From positions 1-11,710 of the forward strand of contig JBBRUG010000188.1 in the NCBI GenBank assembly GCA_038247995.1: 11,710 nt of DNA, in the 5' to 3' direction. How positions within the stretch are numbered: position 1 is the stretch's first letter; every line of letters begins with the position of its first letter. Position numbers and translations under genes: made by a program. The notes below the pieces were generated by a model, which was not told where the DNA came from, did no database searches, and saw only the letters and a list, made by a program, of their open reading frames with translations. This document shows, piece after piece, positions 1 to 6,639 of this stretch. This DNA comes from JBBRUG01 sp038247995. GTDB taxonomy: Bacteria > Chloroflexota > Chloroflexia > Chloroflexales > Chloroflexaceae.

Positions 1-1817
1 CGATCACCATTGATACGCCGGTCATCATTATCACACCTGGCGCGCTTGAAACATTGCCCTATGATCTCTGGCAGCAGGGTTCCCATGTTACTCTTGCGCT
101 GCATGCGCTGTTCCCCAACCTGGCCTATCCAGCACTCCGTGAGCTCAGCCCAGATCAACGACGTCGCTTGAGTGATGCCCAGGCAGCGAACGGCATGCAA
201 GATGAGCCGCTCGCCTACCGTGACAGCCTGGATGAGTTGCTGCGTTCCGTATTCGACATTGAGCCGCGTCGGCTCCGATCGCCAGCGCAACTCCTTGCCT
301 GGCTTGATGCGTATCACACTCACAACGACCCGATGTCTCCCGCCCTCGCGCAGCATCTGATCAGCCAGCTTCAGCATTCGGTTGTGCTCAGTAACCTACC
401 GCTCGAAACGATCATCAATGATGCTGAGGCGTATCGAGGGTTTGTCCAGGATGCCTGGACCGGCTACCTGCAGAAGCAAACGCGAGAGCACGCCGACGTT
501 TCTTATGCCACATCGTCCACGGTACCCTTCGCGACTGATCGTGCGGTTCAAGATCTGGTGCCGGGTTTTGTGCGCAACGGAACCCTGGTTCCCGTTGAGA
601 TCGCATCAGCAGTCGCATTACCCGCATGGGCACAGACCGCTATTGTTCGAAGCAATCGCGATCGCAGGCTACAGCAATTTGCAGAAGGCCTGGCATGGCT
701 GGAGCAGCAGCTTATCGGCGGTGGTCCCTTGGTAGGCTCAGGGCAGGTTCTTCGCTGGGAGCAGTGGCAGATGATCGCGCGGCGCTGGTCACAACTCGCG
801 ATCTGGCGCGCCACACCTGAGCTCAACCTGGAACTAGATCAGATCAGTCGGTTTGGTGCCCTGCAAGCGAACCTGGATGATCATTTCGCACGCTGGGTTA
901 CGGCCAACTACGCTCCGCTTGCGACTCGGGCGCTGCCATTCCCGCACCATCTGCACCACGTTCCAGGTTGGCTGGCGTATCAGCGCCAGCAGCAACCTGA
1001 TCAACGCCTGGCCCTGCTGATCATCGACGGCATGTCGCTCGCTGACTGGATCCAGATCCGCGCTGTCTGGCAGGCACGCCATGCCAACTGGCGCATGGAT
1101 GATCGTCTGGTACTTGCCCAGATTCCCAGCATCACGGCAATCTCGCGCCAGGCGTTGATCAGCGGTCGGCGGCCGGCACAGTTCGCAAGCACGCTGCTGC
1201 ATAATCGACAGGAGGAGCGCCACTGGTCAAGCTTTTGGCAAGCGCACGGGCTTGCAGCAGATGCCAGTTCCTATGCACACCTCTCAACGACGCGCGATGC
1301 CGAGTATCCCGATGTCATCAACAACCGACGTGTACAGTCGCTCTGTCTGGTCAGTTCGGTGATTGATGAAAAAGTGCATAAAGAGAGTCAGGGATCGGTC
1401 GGTTGGCAGGCCACCCTTAGGGTCTGGCTGCATGTCAATGATGGCCAGCATCAGCCTGCAGCGTGGCTGGAAGGACTGATCAAACATTTGTTCAATCTGC
1501 GGTATACTGTCGTCGTCACCAGTGATCATGGACACGTTGAGACGCGCGGGATGGGTGTTCCTCAGGAAGGGGTGCTCGTGGAGACACGCAGCAAACGGGC
1601 ACGTCTCTACTCCAACCCTGATATCGTCCGAGTCGTGCAGATGCAGTTTGCTGACACAATCCTGTGGGAAAGTGACGGTATTTTGCCGGACCAGACGCAG
1701 GTGCTCATTCCGCAGGGTCGTCGGGCTTTCGCACCAGCGGGCGAGCTTGCCGTTAGTCATGGTGGCATCACCATCGAAGAATTGGTTGTGCCACTCGTCA
1801 CGATAACGCAGAGCTAA
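1..1817 (+). CDS. pglZ: PglZ-domain protein of a BREX type 3-like phage-defence system (5' end outside the window)
   Basis: The frame is open from the first complete codon (base 3), so the true start lies upstream. The TTG at 54 is only the first start-like codon inside the window. 604 residues are visible. The PglZ domain is an alkaline-phosphatase-superfamily fold, seen here as LLIIDGMS (visible residues ~337-344, Asp at 342), TSDHGH (~506-511) and SHGGITIEELVVP near the C terminus (~585). The Asp and DHGH residues are the usual metal-binding positions of that superfamily. The N-terminal part (LPYDLWQQG, then LFPNLAYP, later LPLETII) resembles, from memory, the PglZ of BREX type 3 loci. PglZ is a core BREX component needed with the methyltransferase and ATPase for phage exclusion without host-DNA cleavage. 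It is followed 4 bp later by another gene, so they are probably one operon. Membership of the PglZ family is firm; the BREX subtype is inferred. Confidence 0.88.
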   Translation, partial: ITIDTPVIIITPGALETLPYDLWQQGSHVTLALHALFPNLAYPALRELSPDQRRRLSDAQAANGMQDEPLAYRDSLDELLRSVFDIEPRRLRSPAQLLAWLDAYHTHNDPMSPALAQHLISQLQHSVVLSNLPLETIINDAEAYRGFVQDAWTGYLQKQTREHADVSYATSSTVPFATDRAVQDLVPGFVRNGTLVPVEIASAVALPAWAQTAIVRSNRDRRLQQFAEGLAWLEQQLIGGGPLVGSGQVLRWEQWQMIARRWSQLAIWRATPELNLELDQISRFGALQANLDDHFARWVTANYAPLATRALPFPHHLHHVPGWLAYQRQQQPDQRLALLIIDGMSLADWIQIRAVWQARHANWRMDDRLVLAQIPSITAISRQALISGRRPAQFASTLLHNRQEERHWSSFWQAHGLAADASSYAHLSTTRDAEYPDVINNRRVQSLCLVSSVIDEKVHKESQGSVGWQATLRVWLHVNDGQHQPAAWLEGLIKHLFNLRYTVVVTSDHGHVETRGMGVPQEGVLVETRSKRARLYSNPDIVRVVQMQFADTILWESDGILPDQTQVLIPQGRRAFAPAGELAVSHGGITIEELVVPLVTITQS

Positions 1818-1821
1818 GGGT

Positions 1822-2553
1822 ATGGAAAAGCAAATTGGGTTTCGGCGAAACATCTACCTGCATTGGCTTGATGCGGCAGCAGCCATGTGTGCGGAGACAA
1901 GCGATGCGCAGGAGTTGCGTGCGCGTCTCGATCCGATCGTGGCTGAGCAGGTGCAGAGCAATGAGAATCGTCAGTATGCGCTGCTCATTTTGATCAATAT
2001 CTGGGTTTCAACCCGCAATCAGTACCCGATGTTGCGGGATGATGCGGTGCAACTCTATGCCAACACGGCTACCGCCAGCGACCGTCTCTGGCTACACTAT
2101 GGGCTGACACTTCTCGCGTATCCCTTTTTCCGAACCGGGATGGCTGCCATTGGCCAACTTACGCGCCATGGCGGTCCGATCACAACACGCGGAGTTGAGC
2201 GACAGCTCGCGAAGACGCTTGGTCAGCTAGGCGGTTTGAAGAACGCGACAGAACGGCTCATATTCTCACTACGTAACTGGGGTATCCTTAGTGACACCTC
2301 ACAGCGCTACGCCTACGGCGCCCAAATCCTGCCAGCCTCCTCACACACAATTGAGCGTTGGATGCTCGAAGTCGCACTGGCGGCTCATCCAGCGCAGGAT
2401 TTGCCCTTTGCCGATCTCATTCGCCTTCCGGAGCTTTTCCCATTCCGTTTCACCCTAAGTGTTGATGATTTGCGCCGAACTGAGCGCTTCGAGGTTCAGC
2501 GCCAGGGTATGGGCTGGGACATGGTCCGGTTAGCAGAGATAGCACACCTTTAG
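1822..2553 (+). CDS. BREX-associated protein in the BrxA position, 243 residues
   Basis: The ATG lies 4 bp after the TAA of pglZ, with AAGGG overlapping the pglZ stop as a weak, closely spaced ribosome-binding site. The gene is therefore likely translationally coupled to pglZ. The 243-residue product is soluble and mostly helical, with no signal peptide or membrane segment. Visible blocks are an N-terminal helical part, a central segment YALLILINIW (~53-62), HYGLTLLAYPFF (~93-104) and a winged-helix-like stretch from ~120 ending in LRNWGIL (~150). In type 3 BREX loci the gene after pglZ is usually brxA (DUF1819), and the length and position fit that. I cannot see residues that prove the family, so the name BrxA rests on position. 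It could be another, lineage-specific BREX accessory protein. The reading frame is intact and ends the operon; I see no convincing intrinsic terminator after it. Confidence 0.75.
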   Translation: MEKQIGFRRNIYLHWLDAAAAMCAETSDAQELRARLDPIVAEQVQSNENRQYALLILINIWVSTRNQYPMLRDDAVQLYANTATASDRLWLHYGLTLLAYPFFRTGMAAIGQLTRHGGPITTRGVERQLAKTLGQLGGLKNATERLIFSLRNWGILSDTSQRYAYGAQILPASSHTIERWMLEVALAAHPAQDLPFADLIRLPELFPFRFTLSVDDLRRTERFEVQRQGMGWDMVRLAEIAHL

Positions 2554-2923
2554 TATTGTTGTGTTCACTTGTCAAGAATGCCTGATTTCTTCTTTCTGAC
2601 GCCCCGTTGCTCCAAAACTCCTGCCGCTCCCAACAGTGTAGACTCTGTAGGGCTCAGGAACTCTGAGTCTGAGGCTTATTGTGAGGGATGTGAGCACGTA
2701 CCCTGAGGAGGACAAGTACAGCCAGAGGTGCTGCGGCGAGCTAGCCCACACATGGGAATGGTGTCAGGGGGAGATGTCGCTTACCTTGAAGGGGCGATGC
2801 GCAGGGCAGGGATGACCTCGCTATCGGCGCGGCCGCAGCTGTGGGAAAACCATCGGCGCGTCGTCTGCGGTGATGCACGCTTCGACGCGGCCCGCGATGC
2901 CATCAAGGGCCGGGCTGCCCTGG
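2554..2923. other. Gap between the BREX operon and the GC-rich element, no supported gene
   Basis: About 370 bp separate the BREX operon from the first minus-strand remnant. The sequence changes from AT-richer DNA (2554-2690) to GC-rich DNA, so one edge of the inserted block probably lies here. A GTG frame at 2690-2815 encodes about 41 residues including a CCGE...HTWEWC cluster, and a second frame starts at GTG 2728. Neither has a good ribosome-binding site or a family I recognise. A 6-bp inverted repeat (2640-2645 / 2665-2670) is present but weak. No tRNA, direct repeat or integrase was found to define an attachment site. Confidence 0.5.
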
Positions 2924-3199
2924 TCACGCAGCTCGCTGATGAACGCACGCAGTCTTCTTAACGTTTGTTGACTCGGCCGTTGTCGGCTCAACCCAGCGGG
3001 TTACCCGGCCAAGCACCTTCAGCGGCTCGCCAATCCTGAACAGTAGTGTACTGAGCTTCTCGCGTTGGGCCTTCTTCCGCACCTCCAGCACCTGCTCCGC
3101 TGCGATCACGATCGCTACCGTTTGCGCGCTCAGCTCACCGGCTTCCCAGCGCATATAGGTTGAGGCTGTCTCGGGAAGGGTATCCGTCTCTCACTCCAT
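2924..3199 (-). pseudogene. Broken small gene of unknown function, in-frame TGA at codon 3
   Basis: On the minus strand an ATG at 3199 is preceded by GAGGG at a spacing of 7 nt, then reads Met-Glu-stop (TGA at 3193-3191). The same frame continues open to 2924, giving TLPETASTYMRWEAGEL and a basic helical stretch EVRKKAQREKL. The ribosome-binding site belongs to the ATG before the TGA, not to the internal ATG at 3154. I therefore read this as one gene of about 91 codons inactivated by a nonsense change. Translation could still restart at 3154 to give 76 residues. It lies 31 bp downstream of the 73-residue gene on the same strand and may have been co-transcribed with it. The family is not recognised. 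The MRWEAGEL start vaguely recalls small phage and mobile-element proteins beginning M-x-Y-E-x-G-E-L, which is only a resemblance. Confidence 0.4.
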
Positions 3200-3230
3200 C
3201 GCGCATCCCTCGTTATCGTGATTTTGGCGC

Positions 3231-3452
3231 TCAGGTCGCCCACGAGTAACTGGTATCGAAAAGGTGGTCGGCCTCCAGGGCCAAGCGGCCGAACTCCCGC
3301 TCCTCGATCTGCCTCCAGAAGCCGGCCTCGGTACGGCGCGCCACGACCTGTGCGGTGCGGAAGAGGGGGCGTCGCATGTTGTGTCGTCGCCAATGCGTTT
3401 GGCGGCGCGCGCTCCTTACGTACCTGGTAGGGCTGTCTAAAAATGTGCTCAT
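3231..3452 (-). CDS. Small basic hypothetical protein, 73 residues
   Basis: The start is set at ATG 3452 because a strong AAGGAG (3464-3459) sits 6 nt upstream. The same frame extends further upstream to 3599 but has no ribosome-binding site there. The product is strongly basic in the first 40 residues (RYVRSARRQTHWRRHNMRR) and more acidic in the second half (FWRQIEEREFGRLALEADHLF). It has no membrane segment or signal peptide. The charge pattern would suit a small nucleic-acid-binding protein of a mobile element, but I recognise no family. It lies downstream of the terminator that ends the 63-residue gene, so it probably has its own promoter in 3453-3568. It is followed by the broken gene at 3199. 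Confidence 0.6.
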   Translation of the reverse strand: MSTFLDSPTRYVRSARRQTHWRRHNMRRPLFRTAQVVARRTEAGFWRQIEEREFGRLALEADHLFDTSYSWAT

Positions 3453-3493
3453 GTTCTGCTCCTTGTGACTGTCCTCTGCGCACCTGCCGCTCA

Positions 3494-3556
3494 ACCGCAC
3501 GGAGTGCGGTAGCTTCCTGGCTGGGCCGCCGCCCGTGTTTGCGGCAACCTCCGTGC
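3494..3556 (-). promoter_or_regulatory. Alternative hairpins in the leader of the 73-residue gene
   Basis: A compact hairpin (7-bp arms 3494-3500 / 3504-3510, 3-nt loop) shares the segment 3497-3504 with a second possible pairing to 3549-3556 (8 bp perfect). The two structures are mutually exclusive and lie in the likely 5' leader of the 73-residue gene. In GC-rich DNA this could be chance; a regulatory role is inference. Confidence 0.25.
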
Positions 3557-3568
3557 GATGCACGAAAA

Positions 3569-3596
3569 CGGCGCCCCCGGTTTTCCAGGGGCGCCG
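3569..3596 (-). terminator. Intrinsic terminator after the 63-residue gene
   Basis: A perfect 9-bp GC-rich stem (3569-3577 with 3588-3596) with a 10-nt loop is followed on the minus strand by TTTTC (3568-3564). It lies 21 bp downstream of the TAA of the 63-residue gene and is correctly oriented to end its transcript. Confidence 0.78.
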
Positions 3597-3617
3597 CAAT
3601 AGCGCTGAACAGCTGTG

Positions 3618-3809
3618 TTACTCCCGGCGGCGCCGGCGACGTTGCTGCTCGCGGCGGGCCTCGGCCTCCAGCAGCACGATCAGTTCGGGGTAATCGAAGT
3701 CGGGCTCGTCGTCGCGCTCGTGGGCGAGCTCAAGCAGGGCGGCAAGGCGCAAGCGCTGCGCGCCAGCTTCGCTAACGGTGGTGGCGGTGGGGCGCTGCGT
3801 GGTTGTCAT
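3618..3809 (-). CDS. Small hypothetical protein with acidic middle and poly-arginine tail, 63 residues
   Basis: The ATG at 3809 is preceded by AGGAG (3820-3816) at 6 nt spacing, and the gene ends in TAA followed by a clean intrinsic terminator. Both signals make it a real gene despite its size. The product has a Thr-rich start (MTTTQRPTATTV), a helical stretch LRLAALLELAHERD, an acidic segment DDEPDFDYPELIVLLEAEA and a C-terminal run of six arginines before the last Glu. This layout suggests a small protein that binds nucleic acid or an acidic partner. I recognise no family. It is monocistronic as far as the terminators show: the 300-residue gene upstream has its own terminator about 420 bp before this start. 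Confidence 0.65.
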   Translation of the reverse strand: MTTTQRPTATTVSEAGAQRLRLAALLELAHERDDEPDFDYPELIVLLEAEARREQQRRRRRRE

Positions 3810-4229
3810 CGCGGGCTCCTATCTACGCGGCGGTTCTGCCCGCGCGTCACCAGTCGGGCAAGGCCGGGCGCAAGACTTGTCGCCGTCGAGCGGCGATTCA
3901 TATTGCGCACGGACGCCGGCTGGTAGTGTGGCGGGGAACCAGCCGAGCAGGGGCTTCGATAAACATCAGCGCCCAGCGCCTCCGAAGCGCCGTTTGCCGT
4001 TGCGTGACGGCCACAGCGTACGCTGGGCGCTCGACAGCCCCGAGTGGTCGTGCCGAGCCAGGGCGGGCGGGGAAGCGAAGCGTGCGCCTGGCCCACCACC
4101 TCGCAGCAATGGTCGAAGGCCAGAAGGTTCGGGACGCTGCCGCGCTGCCGCAGGCTATTGCCCAGCGCGAAGGCGGGCCGGAGCGGGGGCCTTCTGATGG
4201 TGCGACGAGTCGCGCACAGATTGCATAGA
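3810..4229. other. GC-rich gap with a possible gene remnant on the plus strand (4044-4228)
   Basis: About 420 bp lie between two minus-strand genes, and no frame here has a supported start. The plus frame ending at TAG 4228 reads RSVRLAHHLAAMVEG, then KVRDAAAL and GATSRAQIA, with GC-rich third positions. From memory this recalls a small protein often found beside serine recombinases in Chloroflexota and Planctomycetota (pattern ...RLLALAHHL...G.VRD.AELA...GVTRARI.QI). If so, this is only a shortened remnant. The overlapping frames on both strands look like GC-driven shadows. Confidence 0.25.
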
Positions 4230-4233
4230 AAAA

Positions 4234-4257
4234 GCCCACGGGGAAGTTCCCGTGGGC
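4234..4257 (-). terminator. Intrinsic terminator after the 300-residue gene
   Basis: A perfect 9-bp stem (4234-4242 with 4249-4257) with a 6-nt loop is followed on the minus strand by TTTTTCT (4233-4227). It lies 22 bp after the stop codon of the 300-residue gene and is oriented to terminate it. Confidence 0.82.
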
Positions 4258-4279
4258 CGTTGCGGACGCGAGCCGTTTG

Positions 4280-5182
4280 TCAGGCGGCCTGGGACTGACG
4301 CGAGCGGCGATCGAGTGCGCGGTAGAGCCGGCGACGTTTGCGTGCGGTGAAGGTCTGCACGGTCGTTTGCCAGGTCTCGTCGTCGGTGTGGGTGTGTCCC
4401 CGGCGCGAGGTCGCGAGGGCTGCCGCGATCTCCGCCTGATCGGCGTCGAGGTCGTGTTGCCGCTGCCGGTCGCGCTGGTGTTGTTCGCTGAGCCACTGGT
4501 CGGTCTGGCGTTCGCGATTGCGCCGGGCGATCTCCTCCAGATCAAGCTCTTTGCGACGAGCATAGGCGAACAACTCCTGCACGCTGCCTAACGCCGGCGG
4601 GTATTTCGTGCGGCGACCCGGCGCGCCGTACCACCAGAGCTTGTCGTTGTACTCCCGCTCAAGCTGATCGAGCAGGATCTCCAGGCCCAGGTCGTCACGA
4701 TCGGCGTGGTCGTAAGGAGCCTCAGCATCGCGGTCGAAGCGCTCGGCATTGAGACCGTTCGGACGATCCCAGTCGTCCCACCAGGCCGCCTGCGTTGCCG
4801 GCTGGTGCTGGTGGAAAAAGCGCTGATACCCTGGCTGCGCTCGGTGCGGCGGGGCGGGTCGAAAACCTTCGGGGTTAGCGCTGTCGGGGCTGACGACGGC
4901 GATCACCGCGACGCCGATGATCGTGCGCCCGGTGTGAGTGATCTGCACAAGGCGGATGTGGCGTCGGGGCAGGCAATCGGCCTGCGCGCGGGTGAGCAGG
5001 TCGTGGAAGCGATACGTCGGTGCAAACCCGGTGAAGAGCACGTAGGCCAGCCGACAGCGGGCGCTGATCATCCCCTCCAGTACGCGGCTGCCGGTCACGC
5101 TGCGCCAGTGTGTCCCGACGCAGAAGCCAATCTCACGCACGGCCAGCGACTGTAACTGATCGATCAGGTAGCGAATCTTCAC
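4280..5182 (-). CDS. Unknown two-part protein of the element, 300 residues, GTG start
   Basis: The start is placed at GTG 5182, not at the ATG further upstream (5356), because a near-consensus AAGGAGG (5194-5188) lies 5 nt before it. The first 100 residues (VKIRYLIDQLQSLAVREIGF... to AVIAVVSPD) look like a compact alpha/beta domain. Residues ~100-165 are a Pro/His/Gln-rich linker rich in W and D (AAWWDDWDRPNG). From ~165 the protein is highly polar and helical: LDQLEREYNDKLWWYG, then a charged stretch around EEIARRNRERQ likely to form a coiled coil, and a very basic end (ARKRRRLYRALDRRSRQ). There is no signal peptide or membrane segment. I do not recognise the family. It is transcribed divergently from the conjugation ATPase remnant and ends in its own terminator, so it looks like an independent regulatory or DNA-handling gene of the element. 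The frame is intact, unlike its plus-strand neighbours. Confidence 0.75.
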   Translation of the reverse strand: MKIRYLIDQLQSLAVREIGFCVGTHWRSVTGSRVLEGMISARCRLAYVLFTGFAPTYRFHDLLTRAQADCLPRRHIRLVQITHTGRTIIGVAVIAVVSPDSANPEGFRPAPPHRAQPGYQRFFHQHQPATQAAWWDDWDRPNGLNAERFDRDAEAPYDHADRDDLGLEILLDQLEREYNDKLWWYGAPGRRTKYPPALGSVQELFAYARRKELDLEEIARRNRERQTDQWLSEQHQRDRQRQHDLDADQAEIAAALATSRRGHTHTDDETWQTTVQTFTARKRRRLYRALDRRSRQSQAA

Positions 5183-5187
5183 GGTGG

Positions 5188-5233
5188 CCTCCTTGGGCGA
5201 CTGCCACTGCCGGGTGGTGCGGCAGTCGCCCAA
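5188..5233 (-). promoter_or_regulatory. 13-bp inverted repeat touching the Shine-Dalgarno of the 300-residue gene
   Basis: A perfect inverted repeat (5193-5205 with 5221-5233, 15-nt spacer) lies immediately upstream of the GTG start. Its start-proximal arm contains the two A residues of AAGGAGG (5194-5188). Folded in the mRNA, the hairpin would stack directly against the ribosome-binding site. As DNA it could be an operator. The arms are exact; the function is inferred. Confidence 0.55.
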
Positions 5234-5283
5234 CGCCACCACCGTCGCGCTTCCCGAGCCGCCGGCGCGAGCTGCGCAAGGAG

Positions 5284-5318
5284 CGGGGCCACGCTCTCTA
5301 CCATATTGGTCGGCCCCG
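5284..5318. repeat. 7-bp inverted repeat in the divergent intergenic region
   Basis: CGGGGCC (5284-5290) is repeated inverted at 5312-5318 around a 21-bp, less GC-rich core containing CCATATTGG. The core is the only AT-containing stretch between the two divergent genes, so it is the best place for a promoter or operator. No clear -35/-10 pair is visible. Confidence 0.3.
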
Positions 5319-5368
5319 ACGACGCAGCGCAGCCGCTTCCGGCGAGCGAGGCGCACGGTGGTATGCTG

Positions 5369-5513
5369 AGGCGCGCTGCTGCAGCGCCTTCCACCCGTGC
5401 GGGCGCGGCGTGCGCAGCACGCAACGCTGGGCGGGGCGGGGCGGCGCCAGCCCTCCGGCCAGCAGCGCCGCCCCGCCCCACCACAACGCCCGACCCGGCG
5501 GGCTCAGCCCGCC
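5369..5513. repeat. Cluster of four consecutive GC-rich hairpins (REP-like)
   Basis: Four inverted repeats follow one another: 5369-5374 / 5384-5389 (6 bp), 5408-5413 / 5417-5422 (6 bp), 5433-5447 / 5465-5479 (15 bp perfect, 17-nt loop) and 5497-5504 / 5506-5513 (8-bp arms around a single base). The cluster ends 8 bp before the ATPase homology becomes readable. It is the kind of extragenic palindromic cluster that scatters through GC-rich genomes. The surrounding frames on both strands are Ala/Pro/Arg-rich shadows, and no gene is supported in 5183-5520. Confidence 0.6.
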
Positions 5514-5520
5514 TGCATCG

Positions 5521-6639
5521 ACCATAGACCTGACCACGTCGATGCGCGAGCAGGCGATCGTGATCATCACGTTTGTGCCCGAGAAGATCGGCGAGATGAA
5601 CGCCGCCTTCTGGGGCGCGGCGCTGTTCCAGAGCATCGTCAGCGCGACCTTCAACCAGCAGGAGCAGAGCGACCCGGAGCAGCGCTGGGACTGGCCGCTG
5701 TTCGTCGACGAGGTGCAGATGTTCGTCAAGGCCGAGCGCGCCGAGGACGCCGAGCACATGTGGACGCGCACCCGCTCGATGGGCGTTGGGCTGGTCGGCG
5801 CGCACCAGGGCCTGAATCAGCTCGGCGAGAAGCTGGGCGGCATCGTGCTGAACGTCATCGGCGGCATGTGCCTGACCAGCGGCGTGCGGGACGACACCCG
5901 CGACCTAGTGAATGCCTACGCCAACCAGGGGCTCCAGCCAGAGGATTTCACCGGCGTCAAGCCACGCGAGGAGCTGCTCATCCGCTTCCCGGTGCAAAGC
6001 CGCGACATGGGGCTGATGTCGGCCATCCCGCGCGAGCGCCCACCGGAACAACCGGCGTCGCAAGAGCAACACGCGTCACAACTACCACCCTTTGTGCCAG
6101 TTTCACCGGCAGAGGCACTCGACCTGGCGACCCTGGAGGCGATCGAGCAGGGCGTCAGCGACGCGTTGGCGACCCACCCGGACCTACTACCCGAAACGGT
6201 CTACCGGGCGATTGCGCACGAGTGGCTCAGCGCCATCCACCAGGATCTCAGCGCTGCACTCGTCGCCGAGGGCAGGGGCGCGAATGCAAGCCAGCTGAGC
6301 GGACAGGCGTGGGCCGAGGTTCAGCAGCTGATTGAGCGGCTGCGGGCTATGAGTGCGCAGCGGGCGCAACACCAAGCGCAGCAGCTTGTCCGCACCCCGC
6401 GCACCCTGCCAACTGAACAGCATCTGGCGCAGCTCAGCCAGCAGCGCTACGGTGTCCACCCGCTGATCAACGCCTGCTACGTGGCCGCCCTGGTGCGACG
6501 CTACCCCACCGACGAGCTCAGCATGGCCCAGCACGATCGCGGGCGCAGGCAGCGCGAACCGACAAGGTCGCCCGCCGGGCTATCCGTCACGCCGCCGGCC
6601 GTGCCTGGCCCGCCGGCGAGACCACAGGGCACGCCGTAA
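5521..6639 (+). pseudogene. C-terminal part of a TraG/VirD4- or HerA-like conjugation ATPase, N-terminal half missing
   Basis: Recognisable sequence starts near 5521, and the first Met is ATG 5542 (365 residues to TAA 6639). The Walker B strand WPLFVDEVQMF is at 5692-5724. It is followed by the typical TRSMGVGLVGAHQGLNQL segment, an ILN-type strand (IVLNVIGGM) and GLQPEDFTGVKPREELLIRF, as in the motor ATPases that pump DNA during conjugation. The remaining ~200 residues are a helical, Gln-rich accessory tail. No Walker A P-loop exists anywhere upstream in this frame; before 5521 the frame gives only low-complexity Ala/Pro/Arg sequence over a hairpin cluster. The ATPase core is thus truncated, and an enzyme made from this remnant could not bind ATP normally. 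There is no ribosome-binding site at 5542. The gene is followed by a 15-bp inverted repeat and a Replic_Relax gene, a frequent neighbour of such ATPases in Gram-positive and Chloroflexota elements. Confidence 0.75.

Noticed and set aside
1284..1853. Minus-strand 189-residue frame opposite pglZ
   Set aside because: Antisense to recognisable PglZ motifs with no ribosome-binding site.
2556..2602. Terminator after the BREX operon (GTCAAGAA ... TTCTTTCTGAC)
   Set aside because: The arms pair poorly and the stem is AT-rich without a defined T-tail.
2640..2830. Group II intron or structured RNA suggested by the GTGAGGGATGTG stretch and neighbouring GC-rich motifs
   Set aside because: The usual intron 5' consensus, domain V hairpin and reverse transcriptase are not present.
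3898..4563. Minus-strand 221-residue frame running through the terminator at 4234-4257
   Set aside because: It overlaps the better supported 300-residue gene in another frame, crosses its terminator and has no start signal.
5179..5805. Long minus-strand frame (about 208 residues) overlapping the hairpin cluster and ATPase remnant
   Set aside because: Composition is Ala/Arg/Pro/Gly low complexity, there is no ribosome-binding site, and it is antisense to the clear ATPase motifs.
5397..6335. Plus-strand 312-residue frame across the ATPase region
   Set aside because: Arg/Gly/Ala-rich shadow of the real frame, which carries the Walker B and downstream motifs.
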